This document shows, one piece after another, positions 9,594 to 16,521 of a stretch of 41,506 nt of DNA. Source of the stretch: Chloroflexota bacterium. Its GTDB lineage: Bacteria > Chloroflexota > Anaerolineae > Aggregatilineales > Phototrophicaceae. The stretch is taken from the NCBI GenBank assembly GCA_011523735.1, contig WTGB01000134.1, forward strand, positions 1-41,506, in the 5' to 3' direction. Made by a program: the position numbers and the translations under genes. Every line of letters starts with the position of its first letter. Positions within the stretch are counted from its first letter, which is position 1. The notes under the pieces are model-generated. The model was not told the origin of the DNA, searched no databases, and was given only the letters and a program-made list of their open reading frames with translations.

Positions 9594-9617
9594 GACGGAA
9601 GTGCAAATCTAAACCAA

Positions 9618-9786
9618 CCTTCGGGGCAGGGTGAAAGTCCCTACCGGCGGTAATGCATGCGCTGACATGCCAAGCCCGTGACCCTGGTCATCGCTAGTTT
9701 ACTGGCGATGCGTCTCAGCGATTCTCTGAGCAGGTGGATACCGGTGAGATTCCGGAGCCGACGGTGAGAGTCCGGATGGGAGAAGG
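9618..9786 (+). promoter_or_regulatory. FMN riboswitch (RFN element) aptamer
   Basis: The conserved FMN-aptamer blocks appear in order: CTTCGGGGCAGGGTGAAAGT, CCCTACCGGCGGTAATG, AGCCCGTGACC, ACCGGTGAGATTCCGG, AGCCGACGGTGAGAGTCC and GGATGGGAGAAGG. P1 closes by CCTTC (9618-9622) with GAAGG (9782-9786). P3 is GCATG/CATGC. The variable arm holds two extra hairpins: CATCGC/GCGATG (9689-9710) and CTCAG/CTGAG. RFN elements bind flavin mononucleotide and normally reduce expression of riboflavin synthesis or uptake genes. The next three genes are an ABC transporter, which points to riboflavin import. Confidence 0.95.
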
Positions 9787-9907
9787 GTAGCAAGCCGCCG
9801 CCGGCAGCTTGCTTGGTTAGGTACACGTCTTGTGCGCCAGCCCATCGCATGGTCCTGCGATGCGGCGCTTCGTGTATCGCCCTTCCTCATACACGTGAAC
9901 TTGGAAG
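9782..9907 (+). promoter_or_regulatory. riboswitch expression platform with Shine-Dalgarno sequestration
   Basis: Between the aptamer and ribX lie three hairpins: GCAAGC/GCTTGC (9790-9812), CATCGCA/TGCGATG (9843-9862) and CGTGTAT/ATACACG (9871-9895). None has a long T-run, which argues for translational control. GAAGGG (9782-9787, the P1 3' strand) is exactly complementary to CCCTTC (9880-9885). CTTCC (9882-9886) is exactly complementary to the ribX Shine-Dalgarno GGAAG (9903-9907). Closed P1 would therefore free CTTCC to cover the ribosome-binding site, and open P1 would trap it. The pairings are seen in sequence; the mechanism is inferred. Confidence 0.55.
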
Positions 9908-9913
9908 CGCGAT

Positions 9914-10723
9914 ATGCAAACCACTACCGTGAGCAGAGATTTCCAAGCCCGTCAAAAGCGCCAGATTTTGCTGCGCCGCCTGTGCCCGCTTTTGACCATT
10001 TTGCTGCTGCTGCTGTTTTGGCAGTGGATCACCGACCGGGAAATCATCTCGCCGATTCTCGTCCCATCGCCAGCTGATGTATTTGCGGCTTTTGCCTCCG
10101 CGCTGGCCGATGGCAGCTTGGCTAGGCACACAATGACGACGCTTGGTGAAATGATGTACGGGCTGCTCCTGGGCGTCGGCGTCGGGCTTGCCCTCGGATA
10201 CGCTATAGCGAAAGCGCCCCTGCTTGAATACGTTCTTTCTCCGATTATTGTCGCCTTTCAATCCACCCCGATCGTGGCTTACGCGCCCTTGCTCATCATC
10301 TGGTTTGGCACGGGACCGAGCAGCAAAGTTGTGACTACAGCGGTCATCGTCTTCTTTCCGGCACTGGTCAATACGATCGTCGGGATCCGAAGTGTTTCGC
10401 CGCGCTTGCGCGACTTGATGCGCTCTTTGAATGCCGGACCCGGGCGCACGTTTCGGCTGTTGGAATTCCCGTCCGCGTTGCCAGTCATTCTCGCCGGTTT
10501 GAAGACGAGCACGACTCTGGCTGTCATTGGCGCAGTAGTAGGTGAGTTTGTCGGCTCGGGCAGCGGTTTGGGTGTCCTGGTCATCATGGCTCGCAGCCAA
10601 TACAATACGCCCCTTGTCGTTGTTACCGTTCTTACCATGACGGTGATCGCACTGAGTTTGTACAGCCTTGTAGCGCTGCTAGAATGGCGCTTCCTTGTTT
10701 GGCAGCGGCGCGCTTCAGCATAA
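9914..10723 (+). CDS. ribX: ABC transporter permease, probable riboflavin importer (RibX type)
   Basis: This 269-residue membrane permease is of the SsuC/TauC type, with about six helices. The cytoplasmic coupling loop is visible as SLNAGPGRTFRLLEFPSALP, followed by ILAGLKTSTTLAVIGAVVGE. Such permeases form homodimers that work with a periplasmic binding protein and an ATPase; the next two genes supply both. The upstream FMN riboswitch indicates that the substrate is riboflavin or another flavin precursor, as proposed for RibXY of Chloroflexus. Without the riboswitch it could not be told apart from thiamine-precursor or sulfonate importers. GGAAG, 6 bases before the ATG, is the ribosome-binding site and is probably the riboswitch's target. 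Confidence 0.85.
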   Translation: MQTTTVSRDFQARQKRQILLRRLCPLLTILLLLLFWQWITDREIISPILVPSPADVFAAFASALADGSLARHTMTTLGEMMYGLLLGVGVGLALGYAIAKAPLLEYVLSPIIVAFQSTPIVAYAPLLIIWFGTGPSSKVVTTAVIVFFPALVNTIVGIRSVSPRLRDLMRSLNAGPGRTFRLLEFPSALPVILAGLKTSTTLAVIGAVVGEFVGSGSGLGVLVIMARSQYNTPLVVVTVLTMTVIALSLYSLVALLEWRFLVWQRRASA

Positions 10724-10754
10724 TTCGAGATTGTGTGAGGAGACAACAAATCTA

Positions 10755-11888
10755 ATGCTCTACCTAAAGAGGTTCGCCACGATACTTGCTCTGTTGGTCA
10801 CATCGATGATTGGGGCGCAAGCTGACTTGGATCAGGAACGTATCTTGCTGACCTTCATTCCGAATGTGCAATTCGCCCCGTTCTACGTTGGTCTCCAGCA
10901 CGGTACTTTTTCCGAAGTCGGCTTTGATGTGGAATTGGAACACCTCCAGGAGCCAGAAGTATTGGATCTCGTCGCGGTCGGTCAAGCCAATTATGGTATC
11001 GTCAGCGGCGAACAAGTGATTCTGGCGCGATCACGCGGACGAGATGTGGTCTATGTGTTTGAGTGGTTTCAGCAGTACCCGGTCGCTTTGGTCCACTCTA
11101 GTGAGTTGGATCTGAGCAACTTGGAGCAATTGCGCGGGCTAAAGATTGGCATCCCCGGGCGCTTCGGCGCCAGTTACAGCGGGCTGACCACCCTGCTCAA
11201 TAGTGCTGGCTTGACCGAATCCGAGATCGAACTAAACGAGATTGGCTTCAACGCCCCAGAAGTCTTTTGCCTCGGCGCCGTGGATGCAGCTATTGTCTAT
11301 GCCAATAACGAGCCGCTGCAGATACGCAATCTCACCGACGCGGGAGAATGCGGTGATCTCGAGGATGTCGAAGTGCTCACCGTTGCATCGCAAGTTGATC
11401 TGGTATCCAATGGCCTTATCGTCAATCGCAGCCAGTTGGAAGAGATGCCTTACCAAATCGCCCGAATGGTCGGCGCGTTTCGAGAGGCCTTGCGTATCAC
11501 AATTGATAATCCAGCCGGAGCTTACCTCGCCAGTCTCTCGTATGTGGACACGCTCCCGAGCGATGATGCGCTCATCACAGCCTTGACCGAGGCGGCCGCG
11601 CGGCAACAAGCATTCCTAGCGGACGGCCCCTCGCGCGCAGAAGTTGCGGGGAGCCGCCGAACAATGTTGGAGGGGCTTTCGCGGCAATTCGATGGCGCGC
11701 TGCTGGCTCAGTTCCACGTGCTGCTTGATTCTATTGAATTGTGGGACGCCGATACCCTCGGTTACAGCGACTTGGTATCCTGGGAAGCAATGCGCGATAT
11801 ACTTGCGCTGATGAACCTGCTGGGCGATGACCTCGGCGACTTGGGTGCCGCATTCTCCAATGAGTTTGTATCGGTCAGCGACGAGTGA
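10755..11888 (+). CDS. ribY: NMT1/THI5-like substrate-binding protein, probable riboflavin binding (RibY type)
   Basis: This is a 377-residue protein from the ATG at 10755; the frame is open from 10695, but that would run into ribX. AGGAG lies at 10738-10742, a little far from the start. A signal peptide is visible (positive MLYLKR, hydrophobic core to about residue 20). The mature part begins with the NMT1/THI5 pattern FIPNVQFAPFYVGLQHGTF, then LVAVGQANYGIVSGEQVI and LRGLKIGIPGRFGASYSGL, typical of binding proteins for pyrimidine or flavin-like rings. No lipobox Cys is visible, so it may be free or anchored by an uncleaved helix. It ends in a GTGA overlap with the ATPase gene. Specificity is inferred from the FMN riboswitch. 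Confidence 0.85.
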   Translation: MLYLKRFATILALLVTSMIGAQADLDQERILLTFIPNVQFAPFYVGLQHGTFSEVGFDVELEHLQEPEVLDLVAVGQANYGIVSGEQVILARSRGRDVVYVFEWFQQYPVALVHSSELDLSNLEQLRGLKIGIPGRFGASYSGLTTLLNSAGLTESEIELNEIGFNAPEVFCLGAVDAAIVYANNEPLQIRNLTDAGECGDLEDVEVLTVASQVDLVSNGLIVNRSQLEEMPYQIARMVGAFREALRITIDNPAGAYLASLSYVDTLPSDDALITALTEAAARQQAFLADGPSRAEVAGSRRTMLEGLSRQFDGALLAQFHVLLDSIELWDADTLGYSDLVSWEAMRDILALMNLLGDDLGDLGAAFSNEFVSVSDE

Positions 11889-12646
11889 AACTACGGGCTG
11901 AGAATCTCGCCGTCAGTTTCCACGGTCCCAATGGCGACTTGCTACCGGCTCTGGGTCCGATTTCCTTCACGGTTGCGGACGATCAGTTCGTCTGCTTGCT
12001 TGGTCCGAGCGGCTGCGGTAAGAGTACCTTGATCCGAGTACTGGCAGGACTGCTGCAGCCGTCGACTGGCGCTGCCTTCTGCGACGAAGAAGTCATAAAG
12101 CGTCCCTTGACCGGCTCTGCGATCGTGTTCCAGGATACAAATCTTATGCCCTGGCGCACGGTGCTGGACAATATCGCTTTACCCCTGGAAATCGCTGGTA
12201 TGTCAAGGTCTGAGCGATACAGCACTGTGCGTAAGCTGCTGCCGCAACTCAACCTCGAGGATTTTGAACGTGCCTATCCCGCGGAGTTATCCGGTGGGAT
12301 GGCGCAGCGAGTCGCCTTGGGCCGTGTCATTGTGCAGGCGCCACAGGTCTGGCTACTGGATGAGCCCTTCGCCGCGCTCGACGCCCTGACGCGTGAAACC
12401 CTCAGCCTGGAATTGCTTCGCCTCCGCAGGCGCGCCCGGCAGACCATCATCCTTGTCACGCACGATATTAATGAAGCTGTACTGCTCGCCGATCGCGTCA
12501 TTGTAATGTCGCGTCGCCCCGGTAGGTTGGTCGCCGATGTCGAGATAGACTTGCCGCGCCCACGATCAGCCGAGATGATTTACCAGCGCGACTTCCTGCA
12601 GTTAACGAAGAAAATTCGTGACCTTATAGAAGAGCAGCGCGCTTGA
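11885..12646 (+). CDS. ABC transporter ATPase of the probable riboflavin importer
   Basis: This 253-residue ATPase starts with GTG inside a 4-base overlap (GTGA) with the binding-protein gene, so translation is probably coupled. Motifs in order: Walker A GPSGCGKST with Lys46, the Q-loop in IVFQD, signature LSGGMAQRVALGR, Walker B VWLLDEPFAALD, and the switch His in VTHDINEA. Its closest relatives are SsuB/TauB/ThiZ-type importer ATPases. With ribX and ribY it completes a three-part importer. The stop codon overlaps the -35 element of the next gene's promoter, so the riboswitch-controlled operon probably ends here, although read-through remains possible. Confidence 0.9.
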   Translation: MKLRAENLAVSFHGPNGDLLPALGPISFTVADDQFVCLLGPSGCGKSTLIRVLAGLLQPSTGAAFCDEEVIKRPLTGSAIVFQDTNLMPWRTVLDNIALPLEIAGMSRSERYSTVRKLLPQLNLEDFERAYPAELSGGMAQRVALGRVIVQAPQVWLLDEPFAALDALTRETLSLELLRLRRRARQTIILVTHDINEAVLLADRVIVMSRRPGRLVADVEIDLPRPRSAEMIYQRDFLQLTKKIRDLIEEQRA

Positions 12647-12672
12647 AACATGCTCGCCGCTTGAATTATATT
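12643..12672 (+). promoter_or_regulatory. promoter for the PLP enzyme gene
   Basis: TTGAAA (12643-12648, overlapping the ATPase stop), an 18-base spacer and TATATT (12667-12672). It would start transcription near 12679 and free the next gene from FMN control. Confidence 0.6.
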
Positions 12673-12719
12673 TCTAACTCCTTTTGACCCTTTCGAATAT
12701 ATCCAGTGAGGTCGCCCCA

Positions 12720-13970
12720 ATGAGCTTTCACGCAGATGAAATACGTCCGCTTTTTCCCTCCATAAATGTTCCGGCCGAGGACGGTACGCTGCCCATTTTT
12801 CTTGACAATCCAGCCGGAACACAAGTACCGCGCAGCGTGATGGAAGCGGTCACCGAATATTACCTTTCGATGAACGCCAACTCCGGCGGACATTACGCGA
12901 CCAGCCGCCGCAACGACGAAATGGTTGCGGCAACGCGGGAAAGCATGGCGGACTTCCTGAATGCTGTGAGCCCCAATGAAATCGTCATTGGCCCCAACAT
13001 GACCACGCTGAACTTCGCCCTGAGTCGCGCGTTGGCTCGTACGCTGGCGCCCGGCGACGAAATCGTCGTGACGCGCATGGATCATGATGCCAACGTCAGC
13101 CCCTGGACGCTGATTGCGCGCGATTGCGATCTTGAGTTGAAGTGGGTCGATATCCACGCTGCTGACTGCACGCTTGATATGGGTTCGCTGGAAGAAGCCC
13201 TGACCGAACGGACCAAAGTAGTCGCGACCGCGCATGCCTCCAACGCGGTTGGGACGATCAATCCCGTAAAGCAGATTGCCGGTATGGCGCATGCCGTCGG
13301 CGCCTGGCATGTGGTGGACGCCGTGCAGAGCGCGCCGCACGTGCCGATCGATGTGGCTGAAATCGGCTGTGACTTCCTGCTCTGTTCATCATACAAGTTT
13401 TACGGTCCCCACCTCGGCATAATGTGGGGGCGCGAAGACTTGCTCAACACGCTGCCAGCTTACAAGGTGCGTCCGGCCAAGGATGTCGCCCCGAACCGCT
13501 GGGAAAACGGCACGCCCAGCTACGAGACCTGGAACGGGCTGCGAGCTTGTCTTGAGTTCTGGCAGTTCATTGGCGAGCGTTTCGGCGATGCTCACTTGCC
13601 GCAGTATCAGGGCGTGCGCCTGCAATTGAAACGCGCGCTGCACGCCGTAAGCGCTTATGAGCGCGCCTTAGCCGTCCAGCTGATTGAAGGACTCCGTGCG
13701 ATAAACGGCGTCAAGGTCGCGGGCATCGTCGACGGCGAACGCTACGCCTGGCGCGTCCCGACAGTGGCGATGGTCAAAGACGGCAAGACGCCTGATGAAA
13801 TTGCCGCTGCCCTGGCAGAGCAACATGTCTATGTTTGGAGCGGGAACTACTACGCGCCCGAAATTATGCAGCGCTTGAATCGCCCCGAGGGCATGGTCCG
13901 TATCGGTATTGGTCAATATAATACACGCGCCGAAATCGAGCGCGTGTTGAATCTGATTGAAGCGATATAG
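12720..13970 (+). CDS. cysteine-desulfurase-like class V aminotransferase lacking the catalytic Cys
   Basis: This 416-residue protein starts at the ATG at 12720 (GTGAGG upstream); the frame is open from a TTG at 12684. It is a fold-type I PLP enzyme of the SufS/NifS family: FLDNPAGTQVP at the N-terminus, VVDAVQSAPHVPIDV for the cofactor Asp and Gln, and SSYKFYGPHLG with the PLP-binding Lys226. In true SufS enzymes the C-terminal half has GHHC with the persulfide-forming Cys; here the matching segment reads VWSGNYYAPEIM, with no Cys. That fits the 'cysteine desulfurase family protein' subgroup typified by VC1184, whose reaction is unknown. It may be a lyase or aminotransferase rather than a sulfur donor. 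It has its own promoter after the flavin importer. Confidence 0.75.
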   Translation: MSFHADEIRPLFPSINVPAEDGTLPIFLDNPAGTQVPRSVMEAVTEYYLSMNANSGGHYATSRRNDEMVAATRESMADFLNAVSPNEIVIGPNMTTLNFALSRALARTLAPGDEIVVTRMDHDANVSPWTLIARDCDLELKWVDIHAADCTLDMGSLEEALTERTKVVATAHASNAVGTINPVKQIAGMAHAVGAWHVVDAVQSAPHVPIDVAEIGCDFLLCSSYKFYGPHLGIMWGREDLLNTLPAYKVRPAKDVAPNRWENGTPSYETWNGLRACLEFWQFIGERFGDAHLPQYQGVRLQLKRALHAVSAYERALAVQLIEGLRAINGVKVAGIVDGERYAWRVPTVAMVKDGKTPDEIAAALAEQHVYVWSGNYYAPEIMQRLNRPEGMVRIGIGQYNTRAEIERVLNLIEAI

Positions 13971-14020
13971 CTGAGGGACGAGCCGCAAGCCCGCTTGGAC
14001 TATCGTGGTTTGGCGGAAGC

Positions 14021-14287
14021 CTAGGTTTCCAATGCTGCCAACTGCTTCATCAAACGGCTCTTCCGCCGCGCTGCATTCCGCTTGTGCACGATCCCACGGC
14101 TCGCGAGTTTGTCCAGATCCCGGACCGCAATCCTTGTTGCTTCACGTGCCTCATTCACATCGCCACTTTCGATGGCGGCGCGCGCCTTTTTCACTAGAGT
14201 ACGCGCTCGATTGCGATACGTGCGATTATGTAAGCGCCTTTTTTCGTTTTGTCGGATTCGTTTCAATGCGGATTTGTGAGTTGCCAT
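14021..14287 (-). CDS. rpsT: 30S ribosomal protein S20
   Basis: This is an 88-residue, highly basic, helical protein beginning MATHKSALKRIRQNEKRR, which is diagnostic of bacterial S20. The protein binds 16S rRNA during assembly of the small subunit. The frame is open upstream to 14374, but the ATG at 14287 gives the standard N-terminus and length. It lies 158 bases downstream of the oligopeptide permease gene but has its own promoter and a leader with several hairpins. It converges with the PLP enzyme gene. Confidence 0.97.
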   Translation of the reverse strand: MATHKSALKRIRQNEKRRLHNRTYRNRARTLVKKARAAIESGDVNEAREATRIAVRDLDKLASRGIVHKRNAARRKSRLMKQLAALET

Positions 14288-14374
14288 AATCTCAGTTTTG
14301 AGGAAGCACTGCTTCCCATCGCTCCTTTCCGAGCCCGTGTCGAGGTCATTGCACCTCAGTTTTCCAGAAATCAA
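14288..14374 (-). promoter_or_regulatory. structured 5' leader of rpsT
   Basis: Reading towards rpsT, the leader contains GAGGT/ACCTC (14342-14357, loop of 6), GGAAGC/GCTTCC (14302-14316, loop of 3) and CTCA/TGAG (14291-14302), the last ending 3 bases before the ATG. No strong Shine-Dalgarno is free. Ribosomal-protein leaders often carry autoregulatory folds, so control by S20 itself is possible but unproven. Confidence 0.4.
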
Positions 14375-14380
14375 TCTCGC

Positions 14381-14409
14381 ATCTTATCAGAGCTTAAACT
14401 TGTTGTCTA
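14381..14409 (-). promoter_or_regulatory. rpsT promoter
   Basis: On the minus strand, TAGACA (14409-14404), a 17-base spacer and TAAGAT (14386-14381). The predicted start near 14374 leaves a leader of about 87 bases. Confidence 0.6.
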
Positions 14410-14445
14410 GTGTTCGTCGCCGGTTCACAGCGTTGGGACGGGCTC

Positions 14446-15369
14446 TTAGTCCGCTATCTTGGGATCAAAAGCATCTCGCAAACCATCGCCGATGAGGTAA
14501 AAGCAGAATACGGTCACGCTGATTAGCAGCCCCGGCAATATGAGAAGATGTGGCGCCCGGCGCATATAATCTAGCCCGCCATTAAGCATATTACCCCAGG
14601 TTGGGATCGGCGCGCGAATCCCGAAACCAATGAAGCTCAAGGCCGACTCTGTCAGGATCAAGCCACCCATTCCTTGTGACAGACCTACAATCAGCAGCGA
14701 GAATACGTTGGGCACGATATGCACGAACATGATTCGCCAGTCAGAAGCCCCTGTCGCGCGAGCTGCAATGACGTAATCTCGCTCCTTGATCGAGAATGTC
14801 TCGGCGCGCACTAGCCGCGTTACTCCGGTCCAGCCCAAGACAGCAAAAATCAGCACCAAGGTCAAGGGCGCCAGCGACAGCACCGATGTGATCAAGATTA
14901 GCAGAAACAAGTACGGTATCGAATTGAGCGTGGTAATGAACCAGATGATCGCGTCATCAATGATCCCGCCGTAGTAGCCGGCGTAGACACCTACCGCCAC
15001 GCCAATGCCCAAGGTCAAGATTGCGGCGGAAATAGCGATGCCCAGTGAAATCCGGCCCCCATACAGCAATCGACTAAGATGATCCCGTCCCAATTCGTCC
15101 GTACCCAGTAGGTGACCTTCACTCAGTAGCGGCGCATAGTTGTTCCGCAGATCTTGTGTATTGGGATCGACATTCAGCGCGTCACTGATGGTCGGCGCCA
15201 GCAGTGAGAGGCTTGCCAAAAGCGCCACGGTAAACATCGCCGCCAAGGTTGTGCGGTCGTGCCGCAGCCGCCACATGCCGCGCTGCCACAGGGTCAGTGA
15301 CGGCCTGTAATCAGACTTTGCCTCTCGCTCAGCAACGTGCGCTAGCGCGCTAAATCGCTTCGTCTTCAT
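14446..15369 (-). CDS. oligopeptide/dipeptide-type ABC permease (DppC/OppC family)
   Basis: This 307-residue protein begins at the ATG at 15369; the frame is open to 15438, which would overlap the preceding permease. After a cytoplasmic N-terminus and first helix (about 36-58) comes a periplasmic segment with HLLGTDELGRDHLSRLLYGG, the DppC/OppC hallmark, then five helices. The coupling-loop region reads RATGASDWRIMFVHIVPN and the C-terminus GDGLRDAFDPK, both standard. It pairs with the DppB-like permease 7 bases upstream and the binding protein further upstream. No ATPase genes are present here, so they must be encoded elsewhere. The substrate could be peptides, but this family also carries sugars and metals. 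Confidence 0.9.
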   Translation of the reverse strand: MKTKRFSALAHVAEREAKSDYRPSLTLWQRGMWRLRHDRTTLAAMFTVALLASLSLLAPTISDALNVDPNTQDLRNNYAPLLSEGHLLGTDELGRDHLSRLLYGGRISLGIAISAAILTLGIGVAVGVYAGYYGGIIDDAIIWFITTLNSIPYLFLLILITSVLSLAPLTLVLIFAVLGWTGVTRLVRAETFSIKERDYVIAARATGASDWRIMFVHIVPNVFSLLIVGLSQGMGGLILTESALSFIGFGIRAPIPTWGNMLNGGLDYMRRAPHLLILPGLLISVTVFCFYLIGDGLRDAFDPKIAD

Positions 15370-15376
15370 GGGTTGC

Positions 15377-16441
15377 CTAAAAACGCACCCGTGGGTCAAA
15401 TATCGCGTACAGAATGTCGGAGACCAAATATCCGACAACTGTCAGGACTGAGCCGATCACAACGGACGCCATGATGACGGGATGATCGCGGCTGAGCAGC
15501 GCGTCAAACAGCAGAAGACCAACGCCGGGCCAGGTGAAGATCCGCTCAATGATCACCGAACCGCCGATCAGTCCCAAGAATGTCGGTCCCAGGAAGACGG
15601 TGAACGGCAGTATCGCATTACGAAGTCCGTGCCGAAACCAGATGTCGCGCTTGGCCAAACCTTTGGCGCGCGCTGTGCGAATATAGTCGCTGTTTATCGT
15701 CTCCAGCATCGACGCGCGCATGAACCGTGACCAGACTGCCACAACCCCAAAAGCGCTGACCAATGTCGGCAGTATCAGATACTGCAAGCGCATGTACACT
15801 GGCGGACAGCCGCCGCGAACCGGTGGGCAGCGACCGCCCATCGGCAGGAGCGGTCGACCGTCGCCAATTGCATAGCCTTCAAGAACGCGCGGCAACATGA
15901 GACCAAAAAAGACGATCGCCATCAGACCCAGCCAGAACGACGGCACTGAGTCGCCAATGACTGCGAAAATCCTGGTGAACCGGTCGAAGGCTTTGCCACG
16001 CATGACCGCCGCCAAGACTCCGATCACTATTCCGCTGGTCAAACCCACGAGGAGCACAGCGATATTGAGTTCTATCGTCGCGCCGAGGCGTTCACTTATC
16101 AGCGTCAGCGGATTCGAGCCGCGGAACTTGAAGGACCTGCCGAAGTCGCCGCGGAGGATGCCGTAATTGTCGCCCCAGGCATCGAGTTCGCCGTCAAAGT
16201 TGCTATCCACCATCATCCAGTCATCGCCAATCAACCAACGCAGGTACTGGACGAAGAATGGATCATTGACGCCCAGTTGCATAGCCAAGCGTTCACGTTC
16301 GTCTTGCCGAATGGTCGGGTCAAAAGCGAGCAGTGAAACCGGATCGCCCGGCGCGAGCAGCATGATGAAATAGACAATCAGCGTGATGCCAAGCAGTGTT
16401 GGAATCGACTGCAGGATGCGCCGGACGATATACTGCTGCAT
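15377..16441 (-). CDS. oligopeptide/dipeptide-type ABC permease (DppB/OppB family)
   Basis: This 354-residue protein starts at the ATG at 16441. MQQYIVRRILQSIPTLLGIT is the standard DppB N-terminus, LAPGDP follows the first helix, and the C-terminal segments RTARAKGL and DPRVRF are typical. Two oddities set it apart. An acidic insertion after LRWLIGDDW contains DSNFDGELD (residues 79-87), shaped like an EF-hand or dockerin calcium loop. A later periplasmic loop contains CPPVRGGCPPVY, a short internal duplication with two Cys. It forms a heteromeric permease with the next gene. A 7-bp hairpin separates it from the binding-protein gene. Confidence 0.9.
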   Translation of the reverse strand: MQQYIVRRILQSIPTLLGITLIVYFIMLLAPGDPVSLLAFDPTIRQDERERLAMQLGVNDPFFVQYLRWLIGDDWMMVDSNFDGELDAWGDNYGILRGDFGRSFKFRGSNPLTLISERLGATIELNIAVLLVGLTSGIVIGVLAAVMRGKAFDRFTRIFAVIGDSVPSFWLGLMAIVFFGLMLPRVLEGYAIGDGRPLLPMGGRCPPVRGGCPPVYMRLQYLILPTLVSAFGVVAVWSRFMRASMLETINSDYIRTARAKGLAKRDIWFRHGLRNAILPFTVFLGPTFLGLIGGSVIIERIFTWPGVGLLLFDALLSRDHPVIMASVVIGSVLTVVGYLVSDILYAIFDPRVRF

Positions 16442-16479
16442 GCAGAAAAACTCTCTAACCAAGGCCAGAATAGAACTGC

Positions 16480-16500
16480 CAGAGGGAAGAGATCCCTCTG
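16480..16500 (-). repeat. intercistronic hairpin in the oligopeptide transporter operon
   Basis: CAGAGGG and CCCTCTG form a perfect 7-bp stem with a 7-base loop, 21 bases after the binding-protein stop. On the minus strand a T-rich but broken stretch (GCAGTTCTATTCTGG) follows. It could be a partial terminator or an RNA-stabilising structure giving more binding protein than permease. Confidence 0.5.
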
Positions 16501-16521
16501 ATAGCTATCTAGCCCCAGCTG

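Noticed and set aside
9790..9812. GCAAGC/GCTTGC hairpin after the FMN aptamer, considered as a transcription terminator
   Set aside because: It is followed by TTGGTTAGG, not a T-run, so translational control fits better.
9887..10600. Minus-strand frame of 237 codons
   Set aside because: Antisense to ribX, low-complexity Gln/Arg-rich, no support.
12666..13340. Minus-strand frame of 224 codons
   Set aside because: Antisense to the cysteine-desulfurase-like gene, which has clear family motifs.
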